This document shows, in pieces, positions 6,933 to 13,131 of a stretch of 13,213 nt of DNA. A model generated the notes under the pieces. It worked only from the letters and a program-made list of their open reading frames with translations. It had not been told where the DNA came from and made no database searches. The position numbers were made by a program, and so were the translations under genes. Position 1 is the stretch's first letter. Every line of letters starts with the position of its first letter. This stretch comes from Caryophanales bacterium UBA4951 (lineage in GTDB: Bacteria > Bacillota_I > Bacilli_A > RFN20 > CAG-826): the NCBI GenBank assembly GCA_002397465.1, contig DHAP01000045.1, forward strand, positions 1-13,213, in the 5' to 3' direction.

Positions 6933-7485
6933 AAGCAAGGAGTTTCTTTTCTAATTTGTCCAAGGCGCCTTTCTTCAATGTCTTTTTGACTGTGTCTGGC
7001 TCATCGGCGTTGTAGAAGAGGGCGGTTCCGACCCGCGTGGCACCCATAAGATCCATGCTCATTTCATAGGAATAGATTAAGCCATCAAAGGGCTTGTTCT
7101 TCTCTTCGTCACCACAGCTTGATAGGAGAGCGGTCTTCTTTCCGGTGAATAGTTCGCCTTTGCCGTATAAGGAAAAGAAACGGTCGATGACACTTTTGAG
7201 CTGACTTGGCCAGGAGTACCAATATAGAGGCGTCACGAAGGCAATTGAAGACGATTCTTTTAGGGCTAGGGCAATTTCATTGAAGCCATCGTCTTTTATG
7301 CAAGGCTTGCCGTTTTTGTAGCACTGATTGCAATGGAGACACCCTGAGATATTCATGAGCCCGACGTCGAAGCGTTTTACCTCATATCCCATTTTCTTGG
7401 CATCGTTCTCCAACAGATCGGCCAAATAAAAAGCGTTTCCGTTTCTCCTTGCGCTTCCGGTGAGAATCGTCAGTTGTTTTTGCAT
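6931..7485 (-). CDS. Flavodoxin-fold NAD(P)H-dependent FMN oxidoreductase
   Basis: A 184-residue soluble protein of the FMN_red/Flavodoxin_2 type. The N-terminal strand TILTGSARRNGNA (6-18) ends in the FMN phosphate-binding loop. SGCLHCNQCYKNGKPC (47-62) is the cysteine-rich segment typical of the iron-sulfur flavoprotein/multimeric flavodoxin subgroup, but the cysteine spacing (49, 52, 55, 62) lacks the full ISF cluster set. TPLYWYSWPSQLKSVIDR (85-102) is the second flavin loop and the dimer-facing helix. Such enzymes reduce FMN, quinones or nitro/azo compounds; the physiological substrate is not predictable. The minus-strand ATG is preceded by GGAGAGGAAAG, a good ribosome site. It is a single-gene unit, convergent with the PTS operon. 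Confidence 0.9.
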   Translation of the reverse strand: MQKQLTILTGSARRNGNAFYLADLLENDAKKMGYEVKRFDVGLMNISGCLHCNQCYKNGKPCIKDDGFNEIALALKESSSIAFVTPLYWYSWPSQLKSVIDRFFSLYGKGELFTGKKTALLSSCGDEEKNKPFDGLIYSYEMSMDLMGATRVGTALFYNADEPDTVKKTLKKGALDKLEKKLLA

Positions 7486-7523
7486 GGTTTGCTTTCCTCT
7501 CCATACGACTCGTTAACTCAATC

Positions 7524-7529
7524 ATTATA
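7524..7529 (-). promoter_or_regulatory. Candidate -10 box of the flavoprotein gene
   Basis: The minus strand reads TATAAT here, about 40 bases upstream of the start codon. A TTGATA (7550-7555) lies 20 bases away, longer than optimal, so the -35 is uncertain. Confidence 0.45.
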
Positions 7530-7769
7530 AGAAGGAACGAAAGGAAGGGTATCAAATAGTGGCGTTACGAAGAGCGGCCTTGGGTGTTTCGCTAGTATGA
7601 AACAGACGGCTTCATTTATTTTCCCTTTGAACAAGTGGATGGCGGCACTCAACTTTTACATTTATTATCCGTCCTTAATACGGTTGCCTTATCAAAGCGC
7701 GTATAAATAGTCCCGCCTAAACGGGTTTGCAAGACTGGATAGTCGTTTTCTTTCGCTTATCATTTTATC
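7530..7769. other. Intergenic region upstream of the 87-residue gene
   Basis: No convincing gene is seen. A 37-codon open frame at 7597-7710 (begins MKQTASFIFPLNKW, rich in aromatics) lacks a ribosome site. CCCG/CGGG at about 7712-7725 lies within AGTC/GACT arms and may fold in the leader of the 7783 gene. TATAAA at 7702-7707 could be a -10, but no -35 fits. Confidence 0.3.
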
Positions 7770-7782
7770 AGGAGGACGTTTT

Positions 7783-8046
7783 ATGGCAGGACATAAGAAA
7801 ACAAAATATTCGTTTCGCTCGATTAGTCTAGTGGCTTATGCTGACGGACCTGAACTTGTCCATTACGGAGTTCTGAGTTTCACTGAGAACTATCTAAAAC
7901 CGGAATGTGAGATCCTAGAATATGACAAGGCACGTTGGCACATCAAAGTGAAGTGGGTAAAACCGGAACAGACCAGCGAAGAGATAATGGAGGCTAACGA
8001 GCAAGGCGATTTCGAAAATATTTTGATTTTGATGGGACTTATGTAG
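7783..8046 (+). CDS. Unrecognised 87-residue protein
   Basis: I do not recognise this family. It is likely real: AGGAGG (7770-7775) sits 7 bases from the ATG, the best ribosome site in the window. The composition is that of a normal soluble protein, with mixed strands (SISLVAYADG, VHYGVLSFTENY, ARWHIKVKWVKP) and a C-terminal acidic helix (QTSEEIMEANEQGDFENILILMGLM). It begins with a basic segment (MAGHKKTKYSFR) and has no signal peptide or membrane span. The strand-rich first 60 residues and acidic helical tail suggest one small alpha/beta domain. The next gene downstream in the same direction is the PARG-like protein, 191 bases away, with no clear terminator between; co-transcription is possible but unproven. 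Confidence 0.65.
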   Translation: MAGHKKTKYSFRSISLVAYADGPELVHYGVLSFTENYLKPECEILEYDKARWHIKVKWVKPEQTSEEIMEANEQGDFENILILMGLM

Positions 8047-8237
8047 TTAATTGAACGACTCCGAAAGGATATCTTTTTTGATTATCTTCTATACCTACAT
8101 TTTCGTTGACGATAACAAAGCCCGCCCGGTGTGTGTCTGACCCGTTCTTTCACTATGGTGATTTCTTTCCTTATCAAAACGTTTTTGCAAGAGGGATAAT
8201 AAAAATACGCTTAAGCTTAGGGAAGGAACGATTGCAT

Positions 8238-9041
8238 ATGGAATCTAAAAGAGAAATCAATCATCGTGTCATGAAAGACACTGTTGAAAGGTATACTTCC
8301 GATCCCGCATTAAAAGCCGCCGTTGCCCACTCGATTTCTAAAGAAAAAATCATTCTTGAGGACGATGTCGTTACTCCGAAGAATGGACATGGGGTTCCTT
8401 CAGCTGTTTTAAGCCCAGAGTTCACCTTCGAGGCGGCGGCGAAATACGTAGGCCAAAGAATCGGTGTCCTCGACTTTGCCAATAACCATCACCCAGGAGG
8501 CTCACCTTTCTCGGCCGGGGCTCAAGAAGAGTCCATGTGTCGTTCAACGACGCTTTTCCCGTGTCTTTTAGCTAAGGAAAACGAATTTTACAAAAAACAT
8601 AGCGACGCTTTCGACAACGGGCATTTGACCTACCTTGGCAATGACGACGCCATATTCGTTCCTGACGTGGTGGTTTTTAAAAGTCAAGAAAGCGAGCCGA
8701 AACTCCTTCCGCAAGAGAAATGGTTTTTGGTCGATGTGATTGTTTCGGCCGCTCCCGAGACCTCACGTTACGGGTCATTAGAAGAAAAGGTTTTACGTGG
8801 TATTCTCCATAAGCGGATCAAACGCATCATGGATATTGCGAGCAGCGAAGGAATTGAAGTTCTGATACTCGGGGCTTTTGGCTGTGGGGCCTTTGGGAAT
8901 CCAACGCACCTAGTTGCCTCCGTGATGAAGGAGCTTGTTTGCCAGTATTCTTTTAAGACCGTGGATTTCGCCATAAGAGGCTATGGTGATGGGCTTGATC
9001 CGAACTATATAGTATTTAAAAACGTCTTTGAGATGGAATAA
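8238..9041 (+). CDS. Microbial-type PARG/macrodomain protein (TIGR02452 family)
   Basis: A 267-residue protein of the microbial poly(ADP-ribose) glycohydrolase type. An N-terminal helical cap (about 1-70) precedes the catalytic loop NNHHPGGSPFSAGAQEESMCR (82-102). Bacterial PARGs have GGG followed by QEE, where the second Glu attacks the ribose-ribose bond. Here the third Gly is Ser89, but QEE (96-98) is intact. LILGAFGCGAFGNP (209-222) is the macrodomain phosphate loop that binds the distal ADP-ribose. The expected activity is removal of ADP-ribose from proteins or nucleic acids in the cytoplasm. An upstream in-frame TTG at 8106 would add 44 residues, but they have no family character. ATG 8238 has GGAAGGA 10 bases upstream, and the family N-terminus fits. 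No ADP-ribosyltransferase gene is visible in the window. Confidence 0.88.
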   Translation: MESKREINHRVMKDTVERYTSDPALKAAVAHSISKEKIILEDDVVTPKNGHGVPSAVLSPEFTFEAAAKYVGQRIGVLDFANNHHPGGSPFSAGAQEESMCRSTTLFPCLLAKENEFYKKHSDAFDNGHLTYLGNDDAIFVPDVVVFKSQESEPKLLPQEKWFLVDVIVSAAPETSRYGSLEEKVLRGILHKRIKRIMDIASSEGIEVLILGAFGCGAFGNPTHLVASVMKELVCQYSFKTVDFAIRGYGDGLDPNYIVFKNVFEME

Positions 9042-9115
9042 GACGTATAGAAAGCAAACGTTTCCATACCTTCAAAGCAAATTTAGAAGATTCTATGAGT
9101 CTGACGTAGCAATAA

Positions 9116-9271
9116 AAAGCAATTAACATAAGCGTGTCATCATGGACTCATTTCACAAAATTGCTTTCCTTGGATGAGACGGTTCATAAAAAAGAATTTG
9201 ATAAAAGAGCGGAGGCAAAAGAACTCGCTGCCGTATTGGATTTGGAGGAAAATGAGGTTGCCATTCATTGA
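9116..9271 (+). pseudogene. Orphan coding fragment ending at TGA 9269-9271
   Basis: The frame is open from 9116 to TGA 9269-9271; a GTG at 9134 would give 45 residues. The text reads like real protein: a Trp/Phe/Thr stretch, then LSLDETVHKKEFDKRAEAKELAAV, then LDLEENEVAIH, with heptad-like Leu/Ala spacing and charge pairs. No ribosome site precedes the GTG, and a stop lies just upstream at 9113-9115. It is best read as the C-terminal remnant of a lost gene next to the rhamnosidase remnant. The family is not recognised. Confidence 0.3.
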
Positions 9272-9312
9272 AATGAGATACTTGATCTAAGAAAAGAGAT
9301 GGGAGAACAACT

Positions 9313-9673
9313 ATGAAAGCCACTCAACTGAAGGCAGCATATTTGTCCGACCCTTTAGGGATTGATTTGCTTCATCCACGCCTCAGCTGGAAATGCCTTG
9401 GAGGAGAGAAGCAAAGCGCCTACGAAATCAAGAGCTCGGTCGACGGGAAGGAAGGGTGGAGGAGCGGAAAAGTCCTTCTGTCTTCCATGCATGTGGAATT
9501 TCTTGGCGAACTTCATAGCGGGGCGAGGGTTCTTTGGAAAGATCGTCTCATCTTGGAAAAAAGAGAAAACCGGCATCAGCTATTCCGTGGATGTCCCGAG
9601 CAATTGCCAAGCCGAATTCGTTTATCCGAATGGAGAAAGGAAAATGCTTTCTCCGGGCCGCCATTCTTTGTAA
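9313..9673 (+). pseudogene. Alpha-L-rhamnosidase (GH78) pseudogene: both ends kept, catalytic core deleted
   Basis: The start has a ribosome site (GATGGGAGA) and an ATG. The first 75 or so residues match the N-terminal domain of bacterial alpha-L-rhamnosidases: YLSDPLGIDLLHPRLSWKC, then a sandwich strand pair AYEIKSS / WRSGKVLLSSMHVEF, then ARVLWKDRL. Around 9545-9554 the homology jumps to the next frame. It then reads SWKKEKTGISYSVDVPSNC and QAEFVYPNGERKMLSPGRHSL to TAA 9671-9673, which is the all-beta C-terminal domain ending of the same family. GH78 enzymes are usually near 900 residues, so about 750-800 residues, including the (alpha/alpha)6 barrel and the catalytic acids, are missing and the join is out of frame. 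No function is expected. Family assignment of the two ends is from recalled motif patterns; the deletion is inference from them. Confidence 0.7.
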
Positions 9674-9709
9674 ATGAAACGACTTGGTTGATTTTTCCGA
9701 CCGAAAAAC

Positions 9710-9839
9710 TATTTTTGGATCTCCTGAAAGTTGTTGGGGTGGTTGACTATCCGGCCAGATACACATCTTGCATCCAGTGGACCGCGGTGGTTCGGTGCAG
9801 TAATGGTGGTGCCCGGGACCGGGCTTGAGTTGATATGAG
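9710..9839 (-). repeat. Repeat copy A: 21-bp box, hairpin and tRNA-Leu 3' fragment
   Basis: The left edge 9710-9730 is identical to 12958-12978 (starts TATTTTTGGATC). A short dyad GGGTGGT/ACTATCC follows, and at 9807-9839 the minus strand reads as a T arm and acceptor end, CCCGGGCACCA. The tRNA part (CTTGAGTTGATATGAG on the plus strand) is shorter than in copies B and C, and its T loop is mutated. It abuts the decayed rhamnosidase gene on its left. Confidence 0.6.
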
Positions 9840-9962
9840 GAAGCTGTTTTGAAGCCTGAATAAACACGGAACCATCGAGAGCACTTGAGCCTCTGGCACC
9901 GGTGGATATGATGCGTGCTTACATGATTAATTTGTTTTTTCGCTTAAAAAAACATTTCGCAA

Positions 9963-9990
9963 TTGCATCTTTGCTCCAGCTGTTTATAAT
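9963..9990 (+). promoter_or_regulatory. Promoter of the DUF234-type ATPase gene
   Basis: TTGCAT (9963-9968) and a perfect TATAAT (9985-9990) are 16 bases apart, about 50 bases upstream of the ATG at 10039. The -35 keeps only TTG of the consensus. Confidence 0.6.
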
Positions 9991-9995
9991 CTAGT

Positions 9996-10027
9996 CAGTA
10001 AAGACTTACTAAGTAGCAACTTACTAA
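9996..10027 (+). promoter_or_regulatory. Operator-like repeats in the ATPase leader
   Basis: ACTTACTAA occurs at 10004-10012 and again at 10019-10027, spaced 15 bp. AGTAA-AGAC-TTACT forms an inverted pair overlapping the first copy. They lie between the predicted transcription start and the AAAGGAGA ribosome site (10026-10033), the second copy touching it. Binding here would block initiation or translation. Confidence 0.4.
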
Positions 10028-10038
10028 AGGAGAAAGCC

Positions 10039-11430
10039 ATGGTTTTATATGGAAGAAAAGAAGAAATGCGTTTGCTTGAGGAAAATGCCAGGGCTGATGG
10101 CTTTCGCCTCGTCACGATGTATGGCCGCCGCCGGGTTGGCAAGAGTCATCTCCTCCATTATTTAAAAGAAAACCTCAAAATCAAATCGCTTTATTTTCAA
10201 TGCGCCGATTCTAGTGAGCAGGATAACGCTGGTTCTTTTTCCAAAGAACTCGCCTCATTGTTTGGTTTGCCCTTTCCGGATTCCCGGTCTTTTATTGATT
10301 TGATCAGAATAGTTTTCGCTTTGTCAAAGCAGGAAAAAATAGTGCTGATGGTCGATGAATATCCTTTTCTTAAGAAACGGATTCCTGGCTTAGACAGCCT
10401 CATTTCAAAAGCCATCGCGGAATATCCTGACGCCAACCTGACTTTGATCTTGGCCGGATCCTATATTGGAGAGATGCTTGAGACCTCCTCTAGCGATGGG
10501 GCCTTACGTGGAAGAAACATGACTTCCATCTTCATCAAGCCTCTTCCTTATCATGATGTTATCGATTTCTTTCCTCATTATTCGCCAGATGAAAAGATGA
10601 CTCTTTATGCCATTTTCGGCGGGATTCCTTATTATGCGGCTAAAATCGATCCTTCGTTAAGCGCTGAAGAAAACATCATCGGATTATTCCTTTCGACACC
10701 CACAGACATGCGTGATGAACCTGGAGAATTGTTCAAGGAAATCACCAAGGCCGACGGGGCTAAAGAGGTCCTAAGCGCCGTTGCATCTGGCAAGCACAGC
10801 TTCACCGACATCTACGGGAAAACGTCATACAAAAGCTCTGCGGCACTATCCTTTACTTTGAACCAGCTTTTGACGATGGGCTATCTTGAACACAGCAAAA
10901 TCATTTCAGAAAAAGCCAAGGAGCTCAGAGGGTATTATTACTATATCGCGGATGGTTTTCTCTCGTTTTATTTTAGTCTCCTAAAGCCAAATCTATCTTC
11001 CATTGGCCTATTGAGTCCCCACGACTTTTTCACGACCCTCATTCGCGATAAACTCGAAAGCACTTTCATTCCTAAGCGTTTCGAATTCCTTGCCCGCGAA
11101 TTTCTGAGAGAGCGAAACATCAATCAGGAAAACCCGCATTTGCTCACCGGACTGGGGGAGGCTGTTTACAATCGTCCTGGGATCTCGCGGCAATTCGATG
11201 CGAGAGGGGTCAGCGTTGATGGTGATGTCTATTATGAATGCAAATACACGAAAGATCCCATATCGGCGAAAGATATCGCCCATCTTGAGGATTCTTTGAA
11301 ACTATGCAAACTGCCTTATGTCTCTTTGGGCTTCTTCGCTAAGAATGGTTTTGATGGACAAGCGAAAGCCATGATTAAAAACAAAGGCTATGAAGCTTAC
11401 ACCCTCAATGATATCTATCGGGTTTCCTGA
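10039..11430 (+). CDS. Archaeal-type ATPase with DUF234-like nuclease-fold C-terminus
   Basis: A 463-residue soluble protein, full length for the ATPase_2/DUF234 family. The P-loop is YGRRRVGKSHLL (28-39, Lys35-Ser36). Walker B is IVLMVDEYPFL (101-111, Asp106-Glu107). LTLILAGS (134-141) is the sensor strand. Residues 170-300 hold the helical lid and a winged-helix-like stretch (VLSAVASGKHSFTDIYGKTS). The tail QFDARG and VYYECKYTKDPIS (about 385-409) gives Asp387, Glu400 and Lys402 in a PD-(D/E)XK-like arrangement. Such proteins are common accessory genes in gut bacteria and archaea. Proposed roles in DNA metabolism or defence are unproven, and I claim none. The gene has its own promoter and ribosome site. 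It lies between repeat copies A and B. Confidence 0.9.
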   Translation: MVLYGRKEEMRLLEENARADGFRLVTMYGRRRVGKSHLLHYLKENLKIKSLYFQCADSSEQDNAGSFSKELASLFGLPFPDSRSFIDLIRIVFALSKQEKIVLMVDEYPFLKKRIPGLDSLISKAIAEYPDANLTLILAGSYIGEMLETSSSDGALRGRNMTSIFIKPLPYHDVIDFFPHYSPDEKMTLYAIFGGIPYYAAKIDPSLSAEENIIGLFLSTPTDMRDEPGELFKEITKADGAKEVLSAVASGKHSFTDIYGKTSYKSSAALSFTLNQLLTMGYLEHSKIISEKAKELRGYYYYIADGFLSFYFSLLKPNLSSIGLLSPHDFFTTLIRDKLESTFIPKRFEFLAREFLRERNINQENPHLLTGLGEAVYNRPGISRQFDARGVSVDGDVYYECKYTKDPISAKDIAHLEDSLKLCKLPYVSLGFFAKNGFDGQAKAMIKNKGYEAYTLNDIYRVS

Positions 11431-11540
11431 ATCTTGTTGGGAGTGTACTGATTTGGCGCAATAAGGCTTAGGCAAACCGTATAGAAAAGCCAGTAGACTT
11501 TTGACATACCGGCTTCATTTATCTTTGGTACCCCGGACCC

Positions 11541-11574
11541 CTTGCGCCTAATGCACTTCGTCGGATAGGCGAAG
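11541..11574. repeat. Stem-loop next to tRNA fragment B
   Basis: CGCCTA (11545-11550) pairs with TAGGCG (11566-11571) around a 15-base loop. Outer CTT/AAG pairs extend it past one bulged G. There is no T run, so it is not a terminator. It occupies the place where copies A and C carry their own hairpin, relative to the tRNA fragment. Confidence 0.4.
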
Positions 11575-11581
11575 CAATGGA

Positions 11582-11635
11582 GGTCTCAGGGTCGGACTCG
11601 AACCGATATGAGTTAGTCGCTTGGGGGATTTAAAG
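11582..11635 (-). pseudogene. Repeat copy B: tRNA-Leu(UAA)-like 3' fragment
   Basis: The minus strand reads from an anticodon-loop-like TTTAAATCCCCC through a class II variable arm, the T arm ATCGGTTCGAGTCCGAC and a damaged acceptor end CCCTGAGACC. Plus-strand 11597-11635 matches 13081-13119 of copy C at 32 of 39 positions. No 5' half (acceptor, D arm or anticodon stem) can be found upstream, so it is not a functional tRNA. Confidence 0.6.
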
Positions 11636-11737
11636 GCGAGGCTCCTAGGCTTGCACAAACTTGAGAACAATCTCCAATAATTGATGCCTGTACACGAACA
11701 AACGCTAATTTTCTTAACTTTCAGTAGTTCAATCGTT

Positions 11738-11795
11738 AAACATTCGATTCAATTAACGCCAAACATTCGATTCAATTAACGCCAAACATTCGATT
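11738..11795. repeat. Tandem direct repeat of 23 bp, about 2.5 copies
   Basis: The unit starts AAACATTCGATTCAATTAAC and ends GCC. Copies are 11738-11760 and 11761-11783 (identical) and a partial 11784-11795. It ends exactly where the truncated ATPase frame becomes recognisable, replacing that gene's 5' end. Confidence 0.9.
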
Positions 11796-12889
11796 TGCCT
11801 TTATTTTATAGTCGTGTTCCTTTATTGATTGATGAATGGCAAATGATCAGCTTCATTTGGGATTCTGTGAAGACTGAAGTGGACAATAATGATTCATTTG
11901 GACAATTTATATTAACTGGAAGCGTGTCGGATAGAACGATTTTGGGAGATGAGCATTCATCGGAAGAAGAACATCATTCGGGAACAGGCAGAATCGTAAG
12001 GAAGATGATGCGAACGATGTCGCTGTTTGAAAGCGGCGACAGCAATGGCCAGGTTTCTTTATTCGACCTAAAGAATGGAAAAATCAACGCTTCGGTTTGT
12101 GACAAAACATTAGATGACTATGCTTTCTGTCTTTGCAGAGGCGGATGGCCATTGGCGATTGGAGAAGATGAGGATGTCGCTTTGCAGCAAGCTATCGATT
12201 ACTATGAGAATCTCGTCATTGATGACATCTTTAGCATCAAGGACATACCACTGGTCAAGGATGAGCAAAAAGCGAGAAGAGTGCTTAGATCTTATGCCCG
12301 AAACTGCTCCACTCAATGCGGTGATAAAGTCATTAAAGAGGACGTGTCCTCAAACGCCGCGACTTTTGATATCTCCACTCTGGATAAGTACTTGTCTAGT
12401 TTAAGACGTCTTTTTGTTATTGAAGACCTTCCGGCTTGGAACCCTAGTTTACGGAGCAAAACCGCAATCAGGACTAAAGACACAAGGCATTTTGTTGATA
12501 CCTCAATTGCGTGCGCTGCTCTAGGGATCGGCCCCAACGGTCTGTTTAACGATATGAAGACTTTTGGACTTCTGTTTGAAGATATGGCTGTTCGTGATTT
12601 ACGAATATACGCCGACGTGGACAATGCGAATATACTTCACTACCGAGATAAAAATGATAGGGAAGTTGACGCCGTTGTCGTCTTTAAAGACGGTGATTGG
12701 GGCTTGGTCGAAATAAAATTGGCCAATGAAGACGAAATAGGAGAAGCTGCCGCAAAGCTGATTAGTTTAGCTAAAGACATAAACGAAGAGAAAAAACCAT
12801 CATTTCTTGCCATTGTAACAGCGACAAAATTCGCTTTTCAAAGAGAGGATGTGGTATTTGTTGTTCCACTGGGATGCTTAAAACCTTAA
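11780..12889 (+). pseudogene. AAA ATPase with DUF4143/nuclease-fold C-terminus, 5'-truncated
   Basis: The frame opens after a stop at 11777-11779; a TTG at 11795 could give 364 residues but has no ribosome site. Numbered from there, the first family motif is Walker B, VPLLIDEWQ (8-16), followed by WDSVKTEVD and the sensor FILTGS (38-43). The Walker A P-loop and the roughly 80-90 residues before it are missing. The helical middle and the DUF4143-type region (about 190-290) are intact. REVDAVVVFKDGDWGLVEIKL (289-309) supplies Asp292, Glu307 and Lys309 of a PD-(D/E)XK-like fold. Family members are normally about 440-480 residues. Without the P-loop it cannot bind ATP normally, so I call it a pseudogene, though the remaining frame shows no other lesion and decay looks recent. 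The missing 5' end is replaced by the tandem repeat. Confidence 0.8.
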
Positions 12890-12930
12890 TTCTATGAGCA
12901 ATCAGATAATGGCAGGCAATCCTTTCTTTA

Positions 12931-12945
12931 GGCGTGGGGCGCCCC
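12931..12945. repeat. GC-rich dyad after the truncated ATPase
   Basis: GGCG-TGGGG-CGCC (12931-12943) overlaps the perfect palindrome GGGGCGCCCC (12936-12945). A broken T-rich stretch follows, so it may serve as a poor terminator for the ATPase gene. Confidence 0.3.
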
Positions 12946-12957
12946 TTAACTTCCTCT

Positions 12958-13003
12958 TATTTTTGGATCTCCTGAAAGCCATGGGGTGGTCAGTGACCAT
13001 CCC
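12958..13003. repeat. Repeat copy C, left part: 21-bp box plus hairpin
   Basis: 12958-12978 is identical to 9710-9730. GGGGTGGTCA (12983-12992) and TGACCATCCC (12994-13003) then form a 10-bp dyad with one G-T pair around a single base. In copy A the same position keeps a weaker GGGTGGT/ACTATCC dyad with two wobble pairs, suggesting a conserved folded element. Confidence 0.65.
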
Positions 13004-13063
13004 GATAGGATCGAGAAGAGCCTATGAAAAAAATCCCGGTATCACGGCGCTTTTGTGATTGCT

Positions 13064-13119
13064 TGGTGCCCGGGAGAGGGCTTGAACCGATAGGAGTTAT
13101 TCGCCCGAGGGATTTTAAG
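13064..13119 (-). pseudogene. Repeat copy C, right part: tRNA-Leu(UAA)-like 3' fragment with CCA
   Basis: The minus strand reads CTTAAAATCC (anticodon loop plus 3' stem), a long variable arm, TATCGGTTCAAGCC (T arm) and CCCGGGCACCA (acceptor 3' strand, discriminator and encoded CCA). The sequence before the anticodon loop does not pair with the anticodon stem, and no D arm or GCCCGGG 5' acceptor strand lies upstream. The 3' T-stem strand is also mismatched. It is therefore a 3' fragment, the portion typically duplicated when an element integrates into a tRNA gene. Confidence 0.65.
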
Positions 13120-13131
13120 CCATCCTACCGA

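Larger units (their letters stand above)
11431..11794. other. Intergenic region between the two ATPase genes
   Basis: No intact gene is seen in these 364 bases. They hold a stem-loop (11541-11574), the tRNA-like fragment B (11582-11635) and a tandem repeat (11738-11795). TGGTACCCCGG at 11526-11536 resembles the TGGTGCCCGGG edge of the tRNA fragments and may be a further, worse remnant. A promoter and ribosome site for the gene to the right are absent. Confidence 0.5.

Noticed and set aside
7597..7710. 37-residue aromatic-rich small open frame
   Set aside because: No ribosome site or promoter fits and the composition alone does not support it; left as a note in the intergenic entry.
8106..8237. 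44-residue N-terminal extension of the PARG-like protein from a TTG
   Set aside because: The extension has no family similarity and no ribosome site, whereas ATG 8238 has GGAAGGA at 10 bases and the family N-terminus fits there.
9674..9828. Continuation of the rhamnosidase start frame to 9828 as a 171-residue gene
   Set aside because: After about residue 77 the frame leaves family homology and runs through the 21-bp box and tRNA-like repeat, so it is read-through of a deletion junction.
11738..11795. CRISPR array
   Set aside because: The copies are directly abutting 23-mers with no spacers and no cas genes nearby; it is a simple tandem repeat.
9710..13119. Integron cassette array with attC sites
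   Set aside because: The inter-gene repeats resemble tRNA 3' ends, not the paired R/L boxes of attC, and each ATPase region has its own leader or truncation; no integron integrase is visible.
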